A DNA stretch of 64,000 nt, taken from assembly GCF_021134715.1 (NCBI RefSeq), contig NC_060027.1:3224001-3288000 (forward strand). The letters are read 5' to 3'. Origin of the DNA: Daphnia pulex. Taxonomy: Eukaryota > Arthropoda > Branchiopoda > Diplostraca > Daphniidae. Shown here piece by piece: positions 51,503 through 63,633 of the stretch (positions are counted from its first letter, which is position 1; the number at the start of each line of letters is the position of its first letter). The translations under genes were made by a program, and so were the position numbers. The notes under the pieces are model-generated. The model had not been told where the DNA came from and did not search any database. It was given only the letters and a program-made list of their open reading frames with translations.

Positions 51503-54500
51503 ATGTTCGTGTGGAGGTTACTGCTGGTCACCGCCTTCATCGGCGCGGTGAGTTTTTTTTACCCCAAATTCTTTTCAATTTCAAATTATCTGTCTGTTTT
51601 CCCTCAAATTTTTGGTTGGGGTTTATCCCTCAATCATATCGTAAAAATGATTGACAGTGTACAATCGTCAGGAAATTATTTTTCCCCCCGTCTAAAAGTA
51701 TAACGGTGACATTTTTGTGATGCGCCAAACTTTGGTGGTTTTGATCCGGTTGCCAATTCACGTCGTATTACGTACAGACCCCTTGACTGCCGTGTGTCAT
51801 TTCGAGGCTCGAGGGAGGAGATGGGAACAACTGTGTAAAAAAAAAAAAACCGGTCGCAGTGGCTGGAACTTGGCCTAGATACCGGTTCCTCGCTATATAA
51901 TATCCCCCGCCGTCTTCTTCTCACGTACACACACATATACCCAGCGACTTCCTCCTTCTTCTTAAGACTCTGTCGTTACGTATTTTTTTTTACTAAGTAA
52001 CGACCACACAGACAACTTTTAAAAGGGACGTTTATTCTTCTTTTTCTTCTTTCAAATTGAAAATGTTTTTAAAAATGTTGGACACAAAAAAAATTTTTTT
52101 ACCAAAAGGGGGGATGAGCTTTTTCACGGATCAGGAAGTCCATTTTGTTCGGCCAGGTATAAAAAGTAGCTAAAAAAAAATTTCCACTTAAATAGTCACG
52201 TGTTATTTGGTAAAAGCTCTTTTGCTTTCTTGGCTGGTTCAAGTTACGTCTCATTGGATTTATAACCCCTGAAGCAATAGGTTAGAAGAACCTTTCAAAT
52301 AGGTGTGTGTAAGAGATATCTAGGGTTTTCTCACAAGATCTTTGTCGGTAGAAAATTAAAGTTTTTCAACTCCCCCCATCGTATCTTCTTCTACCCAGTT
52401 AACCCGGAAGGTGTAAAAATAAGAAGGGGAGAACCCCCCCCTCTTTTTTGTCTGGGCTATCGAAATAGTTACGGGGGGTGGGGGGAGATGAGGAACTGAC
52501 CAGTTGCGCAAGATCAAGGCCAAGGACGGGATGACCTCTCCACCTGCGCCCGGAGCACCTGTTCCCGCTTCTTTTGATTTGAATCGGCCGACCATTCACA
52601 AAGAGTCTGCTCCTGACGGTCCCTCAGCAGGAGCGGGCGGGATTATTTTAGACCCCGAGTTCCCTATCGTGTGTGTGTGTACGTATAGTTATTACACACA
52701 CATTTAGGATATATGAGGGGCATAGTATACGGGAGCGCACGCGCTGTCTTATATAATATAAAGCCTTGCGTGCGGCGAACGAGCCTGCTGGATAGTAACG
52801 AACGCAATTAGCTCTTCTTCTCCCGTTTTCTTTTTGATCGGCGCCATCTCCTTTTTTAAAAATGTTTTTTAATTAACTCTCCCGTTGATATCTTTGTTAG
52901 TGTCGTTATATATTATCCCTTTTGTTCTTCTACTGGAAAATGCGCGTGAAAAATGTGCAGGGGGGAAAAACGGTCGGCCGTCTCGGAGTCGTTTTCATTC
53001 GCATTTTTAAAATAGCCAATGAAATGCAACGAGAAAATGAGGTTCTTATCTTGTTTTTATATGCGCGAGGGAAGCGGTTGTATGTAATCAAGTCGAAACG
53101 GACGGAGAGAAGTTTGTTGGCCGGCTGCTAGAGGCGAAACTTGACGGACAACATGTTGTAGCAACAAAAGAAGAGGAATTGTTTTGGGGAGGTTATTTCA
53201 AAGAGAAAAGAAACAGGTACACAAGTTTTAAAAAAGGACGTCAAAGTAGGTCAATCGGTCTTGTGTTACTTCATGGTGTGTAATAAAGCAGCTAGAAGAA
53301 GAAGCTCAAGAAGAAGTAGGAGGGATTGAGATTTTGTGCTGGAGGGGCTGGCTGGGCTGGCTGCTATATAGGAGGAGGTGACGGCTGAAAGAAGGGCGAA
53401 GAACGCGTGTGCGTGTTGTGTTATACCCGAGACATTCCTCCTTTTTTTATTTTTTGGAGGAGAAGGGAATGGAGCACATTGACCGTTATTATGTAGGCGC
53501 ATACCTGGCGAGGTGAGGTGGCTGCCGGCTTGGCTGCCGGCGTTATTCCTCCTCCTCCTCACTTGGTAAAAATTCTAACGGGACCTGCTGGGCTTCTTTT
53601 TCTGGGGATCGTCTCGGCCCCGCCCACTACACTACCACGTCTTCTACCTGTTATGTTGCACCTTGCTCAGAGCTTCTCCCGTTTCCCGTCTAGCCCGTCC
53701 CTATTCGCCTCGGGGCTCCTGAACGCAATTGATGGAGCCCCTTGGGCCTTCTTCTTCTTCTTCCTAGTAGGAAGCCATTGACAGTTTTGTGGCTTCACCT
53801 GCACACACACACACACATGGGCGATACACACAGAAGAGCCGCACCTTTCTTACCCGGGGTACACACACACACATGTGCAACACGTACATGGAGCGATGGA
53901 GCGTCCCGCCTTCGGGATATGGGTCGTCAAGTTCTCACAGAGCAACAGAAAAAACCGCGTTCGCTCGCGTCTCTCATTCTTTTTTCGATTCTTCTTATCC
54001 CTTCTGCTATTGCCGCTGCTGGTGGCGGTGGTGTGGAATTATTATTTTTTTCCCAACCCGCAAAAGACCGTTCGTTCGCTTCCGTTCGTTCGTTCATTCA
54101 TTTTATTTTTTCTTCTTTTTCCTTCGTTTCAATTCAGCTGTTTTTGACGTCCATTAAAGACTTGCACGACAACGCGACGACATGGAAAAAGAAAAGAAAA
54201 AAGGGTTGATCGCGTTCACACACCGCGTTATGGGGGCTCCCTCCCTTTTTTCTCCTGATAGTGTTGGAAAGAAGAAGTTTACACGTCGTAACTTCACTAG
54301 GCCACTAGTTATTTTCCTATCCTTAATAGTTTCATAGTCTTGCGCGCTCCGACGAATTAGTCGTCGAATCAACACGCGATGCGCTTGATTGAATTCTTTT
54401 TGTTTGAATTTTCCCGCGCAACATTTCAATTTTATTTTTTTGTGGGTGCTAGCTGCTTGGGGGTTATTAGATTCATCCGAGCGGGTGACGTCAATTGCGA

Positions 54501-57500
54501 ATAAACGGCCGCGACGCGATCGTGAGCGAAGGTTAACATTTACTCGTAATAGATGATGCGCGAAACGGAGCAGTTAACGTTCTCTTTTCTTTAACTGTCA
54601 CCTCCTTCTGATTTTAGCATTTCTGCAAAACCTGGCGGTTCGTGAGCTTCGAACAAGAAAAACAAAATTACCTGCGGTTTAAAAAACCGTACGGTACGGC
54701 TCAGAAAGAATCCTCATCAGAGCCCAACGACAATGGCGAATAGCCGAGTCAAATTGGCGCTAGTAGACGTACCAAAACATTTTTAAAAAATGGGCTCGCC
54801 CTCAATAAATTTCGACTCTGTTTGTCTGAGTGGAAACACACAGAAAAAGGAAAAAAAAAACACGACTAGTAAATGCCTGATCTCCTTCGATATTATTTTC
54901 TGTACATGGAAAGAAAGAAAAGATAAAAAGGCTAGGCCCGTGAGCGAAGGTTGGGGGAAGACGTTGTTTTGTTGCGGTGTGGGTGGGCGGACGAGGGAGC
55001 GACGGCGGTCGGCGGCCGCGCAATTGCCAAGTCGTCACAACGCAATTATTTTCGTACATTATTAGAGACGCTGTTGTTCGTAGTACTTCTACGGAATTCC
55101 TAGCGCAGACCCCGAAAAAAAAAAGAAATCATCTAAACAATTATTCACAAAGAAGACAAAAAGAAACTGTGCACCCTCCTGCGGCGTTGTTTCCGCCAAG
55201 GAACGTCTAGTTGAACACATTCATTATTTCAGTACAGCCAGTAAAAGATTTTTTTTCCTACTTGAACCCCAAAAAGCCCTGCAGAACTGCCTTCATATTT
55301 CATTTAAAAACTGTTTGATCATGGCGACTGGACTTATGACCCCCGTGTCCGAGTTTAAAAAAAACTCATCTTGTGTCATTCTTCTTTCTCGTTTGTGCAC
55401 AGTAGTTAGGCAGTTAGGCACCGACATACATTTCACCGTCAAAAATAAAAAAAAGATTAGAAGACGCTTAGTAGCTAGAGGAAAGAAAAACAGCGCTGGT
55501 GATTGGCTTTCAGCAGAGGAGAGGAGACTATATAGTAGGCCAAAGAGAGAAGTTAAAAAAGATTCATGTGTATATAATCATAAGTTTTTTTGGTTGTTGT
55601 TGCTGGGCCGGTGCATAAATAGAGGCCATTCAAATGAAGCTTGGCGCCTCGGGTGAACCTGTCCGTTATTCTCTAAATCCCCCCCTTCGCCATAGGTAGA
55701 GAGAGAGACTCGGCCCGTTTACCTTTATGGACATTCTTTTTTGGTTGTTGTTGTTGTTGTTTGGAGTTCCTCCTTTTTTTTACTTCTGGTTAAAAAAAAA
55801 AATGAGCGAACCCGAGTAATAAATATCGAAATAAATGGAAAGAAAAGTCGGCGTGTCCAGAGTCTAAAAGGGCAAGCAAAGACCTCACGCTGGCAAGTGA
55901 ATATTTTTGTGTTGTGTTGGGGAAAGACTTGAGACGGAGAATGTAATCAGACGAGAAAGGATTTTGTACACACATCAGAAACACCCCGAAAAAAAAAAAC
56001 TATCCATCCGAGATGGATAGACATAATATAAAAAGAAAAAAAGGAAGTCAAAACTCAGCGTGCAGAAAGAACGGGAGACTAAAAAGAATGTAACCGATGA
56101 GAGAAAGAGATATAGGAGGAGAAGAATAGATAACGAACGAGTTCTAGTTCATGTTTTTCCAACCTTCTTCCTTCTAGATGGGGTTTGACCCAGACAGGGT
56201 TTTTTTTAAGTAGTTGAAACAACATTTTCTGCAATGCCAAACTTGGACATGTCGGACTTGTGTATAAACTCTTTCCCAAATGGTTTTTGTATTTCATTTC
56301 GTGTGATTGTCTGTGCGTAGTTATATATTCCCGTCTTGGGGTTCCTTGTTTTATTTTTTTTTGTCTTTTTTAACGGTGGGGTCGTCCTTTTCCAGTCTCG
56401 GCGCGAAATGACTGTGCAAAAGTGCTGCATAACAATGTGATAATGGCCAGCCATATAAGACGAAAATTCCTTTTTATTTATTTTCTGCGAAACAAAAGAA
56501 TCTCGGGGGTTTGACCGCTGCGCTGTGTGAACCGGAGTCGGTTAGGCGGTCAACTCATTTTCGTACCTCCCATCTTTTATTTGATTCCTAAAAGGATCAA
56601 ACGTTCGGTCAACAGCAGAGGCTGTATGAACAAGAGACTTTAGCTTGATTTGTATTCACGATGACGGATGAAGAGAGAAAGGTCACACCTCCGAATGTTT
56701 TTTAAAAATTTCAAATTTCAATTCAAAAGTGCTCTCTCACCCAATCTTTCATTTTAACACGTCGAACAAGTCAAAAAAGAAAATAAAAGAAGAAAAATGT
56801 TTGCTGTGTGTGTTGTTCGCGCTTGTTCTTTTTCAGATACGACCGCCCGTGATTCTTCATTCCTCACGATATTTCCCGATCGGTATTAGACTCGATTAGA
56901 CTTCCATTTCGCCTAGTCCGAATTGGCCGATTGCACGCGAGCTTTTCAGCCGTTTTTTTTTCTTTTCTTTTCTTTTTGTTTTGTATTTTTATAGTTCGTT
57001 GTTGTGTGTTTGATTCATGACTATGGGGGGGACGACGATAGAGGCAATTGAGGACACACCGGAAAGGCTCACACACACAAACACAAAAAGCATTACAAGA
57101 TGGATGGGTTGAATTTTTATTTTTCTTTCGGGGCGCTCGACACGACTCTGAGCGCCACCAGCTATCCAACAATGCGTGTCTTCTCTTAACTCTCTCCAGG
57201 GCAAGACAATGTACTGAAAACCACGTAGTACTACTACTACTACACCAACAGTATCCCTGGTTCTTCTTTTTTTCTTTTTCTAGATGTACATAATAACGTG
57301 ATAGGTATCGGTGCGTAAAGGCGCTGTCTTTTCTATCTCCCGACACACACACACGTTTCATTGTTCTTTTTTCGTTCGTTCGTTCGTTCGTTTCGGAACG
57401 CGATTTTTGTTTCTTTTGTTTTTCTTTTTGGGGTTCGGGTTGCTCGTCACGTCTCTCCCTTTGGGCTGATGGCAACTCGGAATGTGATTGACCCAATGGC

Positions 57501-60500
57501 CTCGATACGATGGCGGCTACTGCGCGCCATCATCAGTGTGTGTGTGTGTGTGTAACTGTGCATGGCTCCCGGTGGATTGGAAAGAACGCGCAGCCAATGG
57601 CCGCAATCAGACCGACTTCCTTGTTTCTTGCTCTCGAAATCTAAATTTTTCTTTTTCTTTTGTTTTTTCTTTTGAAATTGATTCGGACGACAGGTGGTCC
57701 TGGCGGCCGAGGAAGTGAAGAAACCCGAAGTCAAGCCCGTCGACGCCAAGCCCGTCGTCCCATTGCTGGACAAAACAGCCGAAAAGCCCATCACCACCAC
57801 GACCACCGCAGAAATCGCCAAATCGCCGGCAGATAAAACCGTGGCACAACCGACGGCGGAAAGAGATCCCGTTGCCGCTGCTAGCCCTTCCGTCGCCGGA
57901 ACACCGGCGGCAGCGACTCCAGCGGTTGCGGCCCCAGCGGCGGTTGTTCCGAGCAAAGCCCCCGCCAAAGTAGCCGAGAAACGTGTGGCCGTCATCGAGG
58001 CCGTTGAAGGTGAAGAAGAGGAGGAAGAAGAGGAAGAAGAAGATGAAGAGCCGCACGCATCCGCACTCCACGCCGAACACCGTGAAGATGTCGACGAAGA
58101 GGAGGAAGAAGAAGATCAACTCGCCCTGGAATCGACCAACGTCCAGGAAAAGGACGGAGCCGGACATGGACACGGACATGGTCACGGTCACGGACATGGA
58201 CACCATCACGAACAAGGTCCCAGTTACTCCGCCCAGCCATCGCAGCATTATCACGGCAAGCAAAACGGACCCATTCCGGTCCCTCTGCCCGTCCCCGTTC
58301 ATCCGGCATCCGTCGTTCTGCCCACTCTGCCCAAGCAGCAGTACAATCCTCCGGCGCAGTACAAATCTCCTCCGCCCAGCCCTTACATTCCGGCCGCATC
58401 CGCACCGGCTCCTGCCTACCAATCGGCTCCTCCTCCACCACCACCACCTGCGCCTCAGCCCATTTACACGCCCCAACGCCCTGTCTACTCTCAGCCACCT
58501 CCGCCACCACCCAGGCCTCAATATCAGCCTCAACCGGCCTACCAACCACCTCCACCACCTCCAGTCCAGCAGGCCGCCTACGCTTCCGCTCCGCAACCCA
58601 ACTACCAGCCACCCCCTCCACCTCCTCCCCAGGCTTCTTACCAGCAGCCTCCTCCCCCACCCCCTGCCCAGCCAACTTACCAGCAACCGGCCTACCAACC
58701 ACCCCCACCACCTCCGTCTTACCAGCCGCCCGCCCAGGCCTACCAGCCTCCTCCACCACCGCCACCGGCCGAGAGGAACTCGAACGGACCCACTCACGCT
58801 CCATCTCTGCCCGAGCCGGCCCATCAAGTCCAACAACAACAACAGTACCGACCCGAAGCTACGGTCGCTCTTCCAGCCCAGGCCGCTCCGTCTGAACCTT
58901 GGCCGGCTCCAGTCCAGGACATGCCCAGGATCGTCTCCCTGGACGTCAAGTGCGAGAAGAATCTGATGAAGGTCTTCATTGAATTCGACAAGCCCTTCAA
59001 CGGCGTCATCTTCTCCAAGGGTCACTACGCCAACGCCAACTGCGTCCACCTGCCGGCCGGTCTCGGCCGCACCTCGGCCAACTTCGACGTCTCGATCAAC
59101 ACTTGCGGAACCACCGGCAACACTGAGAACGGCCTTTACGGCTACGGCTCTCAGGTACGTCACCGACATTCGTTTTTTTCTTGACTCATTTTCCAACCGT
59201 GTGAAATTTTTGTTTTGGGAACGGCCGGCCATTTGTCAAACAATTCAACCATTCGGGACCTGAGAGAGAGAGAACACCGTAGTCTATGGAATTTTTCTGG
59301 CCTATTGTATAGTTTGGGTGCACTTTCCGGCGGCCGTAATAGTGTACAGTAATAATAACGTAACGACATGTGTGTGACGTGAAGTAATGGACGAACACAT
59401 GCTGCGTTACGCGCTACAGCAGATAACCGTTCATCAGCGTATGCACGATGGTTAGGTTCGCGTGCCGATTTTCCCGGTATCCTACCACCGGCTGGCCTTA
59501 CCCCCCGAAAAAAAAAGTCGTACGACGTCTCGGTCTCCTTAACGGTGTCTTTATTATGCACGACAAAGCGTATAGAGCTATATAGTCTTGTTTCCATGTA
59601 TCTCTTTGGCCATGAGAAATTAGTCTGGCCTCTTCTTCTTCTTTTTAAAACAAACGTTATATTTTTTAGACGTCCGCAAATGGCCAACAATGCGTGTCCG
59701 GTTAAGTGTGTGTGTGTGTTTTCTGGTAAGAAACAAAAGAAAGGAGAAAATGAAACAAGCAAATTTGAAGCGGAAGAAAACGGGAATAACGTTCGCCTTA
59801 TTAGACGTCGTTATTAAACCGTCCAGTACGTTTTCGACCGATTGACGACCCAAAGCGATAGCCTTCAATTATTATCCGCTACGTAGTGCTTGGTATAAAC
59901 CGGAGGCTAAATTGTGCACTTGATTTATTTTGGAAGTGAATAACGGTTACCCATAATGAGATGCTCAATTTCTGGTTTGGAATTTTCACATTACAGGCCG
60001 GCTCTGGCACATTCTTCGAGAATACCATCATCGTCCAGTTCGACCCACAAGTCCAGGAAGTCTGGGATCAGGCCCGCAAGTTGCGCTGCACTTGGCACGA
60101 CCAGTACGAAAAGTCCGTCACTTTCCGCCCGTTCCCCGTCGACATGCTGGACGTGGTCCGAGCCGATTTCGCCGGTGACAACGTCGGCTGCTGGATGCAG
60201 ATCCAGGTCGGAAAGGGACCCTGGGCTTCCGAAGTGTCTGGACTGGTCAAGATTGGTCAGACGATGACGATGGTGCTGGCCATCAAGGACGACGACGGCA
60301 AATTCGACATGCTCGTCCGCAACTGCATGGCCCATGACGGCAAACGGGCGCCCATCCAACTGGTTGACCAGCGAGGCTGCGTCACCCGACCCAAGCTCAT
60401 GTCTCGATTCACCAAAATCAAGAACTTTGGCTCTTCCGCTTCCGTCCTCTCTTACGCTCACTTCCAGGTAATTATTTTAAAAAATTTGATTTGAAAATTA

Positions 60501-61109
60501 ATTTAAAAAAATTCTTTATCCGTTCTTGCATCAAAGGCCTTCAAATTCCCCGACTCGATGGAAGTTCACTTCCAGTGTACCATTCAAATCTGTCGCAACC
60601 AATGCCCCGATCAGTGCGCAGGATCCGATTACGCGGCGGCAGCTTCGTCTCTGTCGGGCGCCGAGCCCAGGAATCCGTACAACCGGATCGGAGCGGTGGC
60701 CAGCCGGCCGCGCTCCGAAGCCGAACAGGACGGTATCCAGCGATCGCCGAGAAGTCAGCGTGATGTTGGCGCTTCCGAGACGCAATCGGCCGCCGCCGCC
60801 GAGCAGCAGGACGTCGGCATCAACCGCATCATCCAGGTGGTGTCGACTGGCGACTTGACGTTCGCCCTGGAACAGCAGAGCGACAACACGACGACCATCG
60901 TCTTCCCGTCGCGCTCCGAGACGGAAGGTCTCATTTGCATGACGTCGCCCGGCTTCGCCGCCACCCTCGTCGTCCTCCTCCTCATCCTGATCATTTCCTG
61001 TCTGCTCTCCGCTTTCCTTTGCATCCGGCACCGGGCCTTCGGCGTCGACCGATCCTTAGTCTCCGCCTTCGCCAATCCAGCTTTCGCCCACAAAAAGGGC
61101 CACTTTTAA
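51503..61109 (+). CDS. Transmembrane zona pellucida (ZP) domain protein with Pro-rich ectodomain
   Basis: This is probably an apical extracellular-matrix or cuticle-anchoring protein of the arthropod ZP family (dusky/miniature-like and Pro-rich relatives); the exact orthologue is not resolved. Four exons: 51503-51547, 57694-59154, 59997-60467 and 60537-61109, 2550 bases, 849 residues. Exon 1 codes MFVWRLLLVTAFIGA; joined to VVLAAEE it makes a clean signal peptide cleaved near residue 23. Then come a Lys/Pro/Ala-rich stretch, an acidic run (about residues 122-160), a His-Gly repeat (about 172-187), a long Pro-rich segment with PPPPPP/YQPP units (about 220-380) and the ZP module (about 428-690; VKCEKNLMKVFIEFDKPFNG to CTIQICRNQCPDQC). 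Possible proteolytic sites such as RSPR follow, then a membrane span (about 797-819, TLVVLLLILIISCLL) and a short tail ending NPAFAHKKGHF. Introns are 6146, 842 and 69 bases. Pro-rich repeats may vary between alleles. Confidence 0.9.
52504..52668 (+). other. Candidate cassette exon inside ZP-gene intron 1
   Basis: A 165-base segment open in one frame (55 codons), GC-rich against AT-rich flanks, bounded by ACCAG before and GTGTGT after. The product is LRKIKAKDGMTSPPAPGAPV then PASFDLNRPTIHKESAPDGP, a Pro/Ala/Ser-rich sequence compatible in style with the ZP protein. Both junctions are phase 0, so inclusion would keep the ZP frame but would split the signal peptide. The acceptor has a poor pyrimidine tract and the donor is a GT repeat, so it could equally belong to another gene or be chance. 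Confidence 0.3.
57540..57553. repeat. (GT)n microsatellite in ZP intron 1
   Basis: Seven GT steps 140 bases before the second coding exon. Confidence 0.8.
58162..58205 (+). repeat. Coding His-Gly repeat of the ZP protein
   Basis: A GGACAT/GGTCAC six-base unit repeated about seven times encodes alternating Gly-His, a potential metal-binding stretch. Confidence 0.8.
58420..58770 (+). repeat. Coding proline-rich repeats of the ZP protein
   Basis: Repeated CCACCT-type tracts encode runs of 5-8 prolines alternating with Tyr-Gln-Pro units. On the minus strand they create a long spurious open frame that should not be taken for a gene. Confidence 0.85.
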
Positions 61110-61534
61110 TTCAAATAACCAAAATGTCAAAACCACCAACCACCATCACACATTTTTAAGACTTGGGACTCTTCGAAATCCATCACTGGATCGCTGATGG
61201 CGCACCCTATAATCGAGTGTATACAGCGCTAAACACTAAAGAAGACGCTTTTCACCACTCCACACATCACACGCAGACACTACACACACACAGAGACAAC
61301 ACACACACAACACACGCAGACGTTGGACGACTCTTACAACACGAAATCACGCACAGACTTTGAATTCACATTTACGGGGGACATCTAATTTTAAATATGA
61401 TTTTGTTTTGACGGACTTTTTTGGACGAGACGCATCACATCACGGGTGACATTTTCTCTGAGCCTAGTATTTAAAAAACACCAACGAGAACTTCACTTTT
61501 TTTTTTTATTTAAGTTTTTTTTTAAACATTTTCA

Positions 61535-61540
61535 AATAAA
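61535..61540 (+). terminator. Polyadenylation signal of the ZP gene
   Basis: The first canonical AATAAA after the stop codon, giving a 3' UTR of about 450 bases that contains CA-rich repeats (61262-61320). Confidence 0.5.
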
Positions 61541-61738
61541 ATGGAAACGACGAACACTTGTATTATTATTACTACGTGACTTTTGACTAAAAATCACTTG
61601 ACTATTTTCACACTGACTTTTTCTTGCAGAAGAAATGACCAAAATCGAAACTTCAAAAAAAAAATTAACAGAAAATTCGAAAAAAAAAATGACAAAGGGA
61701 CGACTACATGGGACCGCAATGATTTTATGCTCGATTGT

Positions 61739-61767
61739 CATATATATAGATATATATATATATATTT
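61739..61767. repeat. (TA)n/(GATA) microsatellite
   Basis: A TA-step run interrupted by GATA. Confidence 0.8.
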
Positions 61768-63358
61768 TAGCTATTTTTACAGACGCACACACTGACGCAC
61801 ACACTGACACTGACAACTTGGGAAAATCAGACGAGGCATCAACGCTTGATTGAATGTTTACATTTTCCCTAAAAAAATTATCGACGGACAAATGCACTTA
61901 ATAACCAGTTTTGACGATATCATCCTTTTTTTGTTAGGTTTCGATATCAAATAGCGCGATCACGTCAACTTGTCAAATTTGATTGGCGGCATTTCTATCG
62001 ATCTAATTTTTTTTTTTCAGTTATTATTTAATTTTTAGTGTCTGTTTGTTGAGGGTTTTTATCTAATCTTCTGAATACTACGACATCACATATACTATGT
62101 GGAGACAAATACTTACAATAATGACGGATCACCATTTTGTAACTCCTGATCTTGGGAATCTTCAAACTTTTTTTTAAACTATTATTATTATTAAGTTTCA
62201 CTTATTTAAAAAAATAACCTTATTATTTTTTTTCGATCGGGAATTTGTTTTTCTCTTGCAAAATATTTGTGTGTGTGTGAGTGTGTTGTAGACCAACAGC
62301 GAAACATAACCGACGCGTGTGCACTTTGATTTTGCTCATTTTTCTCCCTCTCTCCTTTGGCCCACAACTTTTGAATTTCCTTTTTTTTTTCTTTTTTTTT
62401 TTTACTTTTGGGGAAAACAAAATTTCGATATCACGACGTACTTGTAATTTATATAATCTTCATTGATTTCCTTTTTAAAAATCACGAAAAACAATGACGA
62501 CGATGACGCGTGTGACTGCAAAACTTTTATTCCTTATTTCCAATGAATTCATTTTTTGATTTTAATTTCAATGCATTTTTTTTTTCAAATTGACAACTAA
62601 ATGACCATTGGACGGACGGACAGAGAAACAAAAATACATAAATAAATTAAAAAAATTCATTCGTGCCGGACACGAAAGAAAGAGCTCAGTATAACGCAAA
62701 TGACGAAGGTGATGAGACGAAATGCATAGAATGAAAGAAAAACTTTTTGTTTTTCGGTGAAGTGTACATTTCGGATGCGCGCGTATAAGAATTGGTGTTC
62801 GTGTATTATTTCGGCAATTCAATCATTGAAATTACAACAAGAAAACAAAACAAAAAAATCCCTATTCAGTTTCATTTCCATTTTCGAGTTGACACTTTCT
62901 TCCATTTCCTGCTTCCGGTCAGTTTATTCAATTCCCCCCCCCCCCCACACACATTACTAATATTCCTCCTATATGCCCTACACATATGGAACCCCCCTCT
63001 CCCAATCATTTTTATTTCCCGTCAAAAAAAGAAAAGAAATCCATTCCGTGTATTGTTCATAATTGAATAAATGTGCGGGGGCGTTGTTGGACCTCCACCT
63101 TAATTTTGACGGTTTCACAAAACGCTTTCATCGATAGGAAGTTACTTTAAAGACATTACTGTGCCTCTCATCACATGTTTTATTTTGATCGATTCGCCGA
63201 CCGGAAAGTTCACACAAAAGTGATGGTTGTAAACACTTCAACAACGTGCAACATCATAGGCCTTGTGTAGACACGATGAACCGTGTAATAAATCTATCAA
63301 ATCGTTGTTGTCTTTTTCACGAAAGATAAAAGAGGTCAATAATCACGGCAGGGTCGCG

Positions 63359-63633
63359 TCATAAACTATAATGGTCGTCCACGACATGTTTTCTTTGTTC
63401 AGTTTTCATCGAAGTCTAGGAAAACGGAAGGAGAATGTGAAGAGAAAAGAAAAGGGAGGCATCACGTTCAACGTGAGCCGTTAAAAAATGGGAAAAAGGG
63501 GGTCTCGAACTGCTGAACGAGTTTCGTATTTCAGCTAATTAGAAACAAGAAACGAAAGAAAACTCACGTTCCTACTCAAAAGAGCATCAACCATCAACAG
63601 CAATAGTCGCTCGAATTTCGTCCAAAGGCGGGT
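63359..63633 (-). other. Possible pair of minus-strand exons
   Basis: The segment 63633-63568 is preceded by an excellent acceptor (TTCTCCTTTTCAG) and followed by a consensus donor AAC|GTGAGT. Only one of its three frames is open, giving TRLWTKFERLLLLMVDALLS then RN. A second segment 63415-63359, after acceptor TTTTCCTAG, continues in phase as TSMKTEQRKHVVDDHYSL and stop. Neither is recognised, and no 5' exon is identified. Confidence 0.25.

Noticed and set aside
56864..57496. 210-codon minus-strand open frame within ZP intron 1
   Set aside because: Lys/Glu/Arg runs arise from T-rich and TTC-rich intron sequence; no domain and no plausible homology.
57983..58966. 327-codon plus-strand frame in the same exon
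   Set aside because: It is an out-of-frame reading of the repetitive Pro-rich region; composition is His/Arg/Pro only and it has no domain.
57607..59232. 541-codon minus-strand open frame rich in Arg, Gly and Trp
   Set aside because: It is the antisense shadow of the Pro-rich ZP exon; proline codons read backwards give Gly/Trp/Arg codons, and the plus frame has the recognisable ZP module and splice sites.
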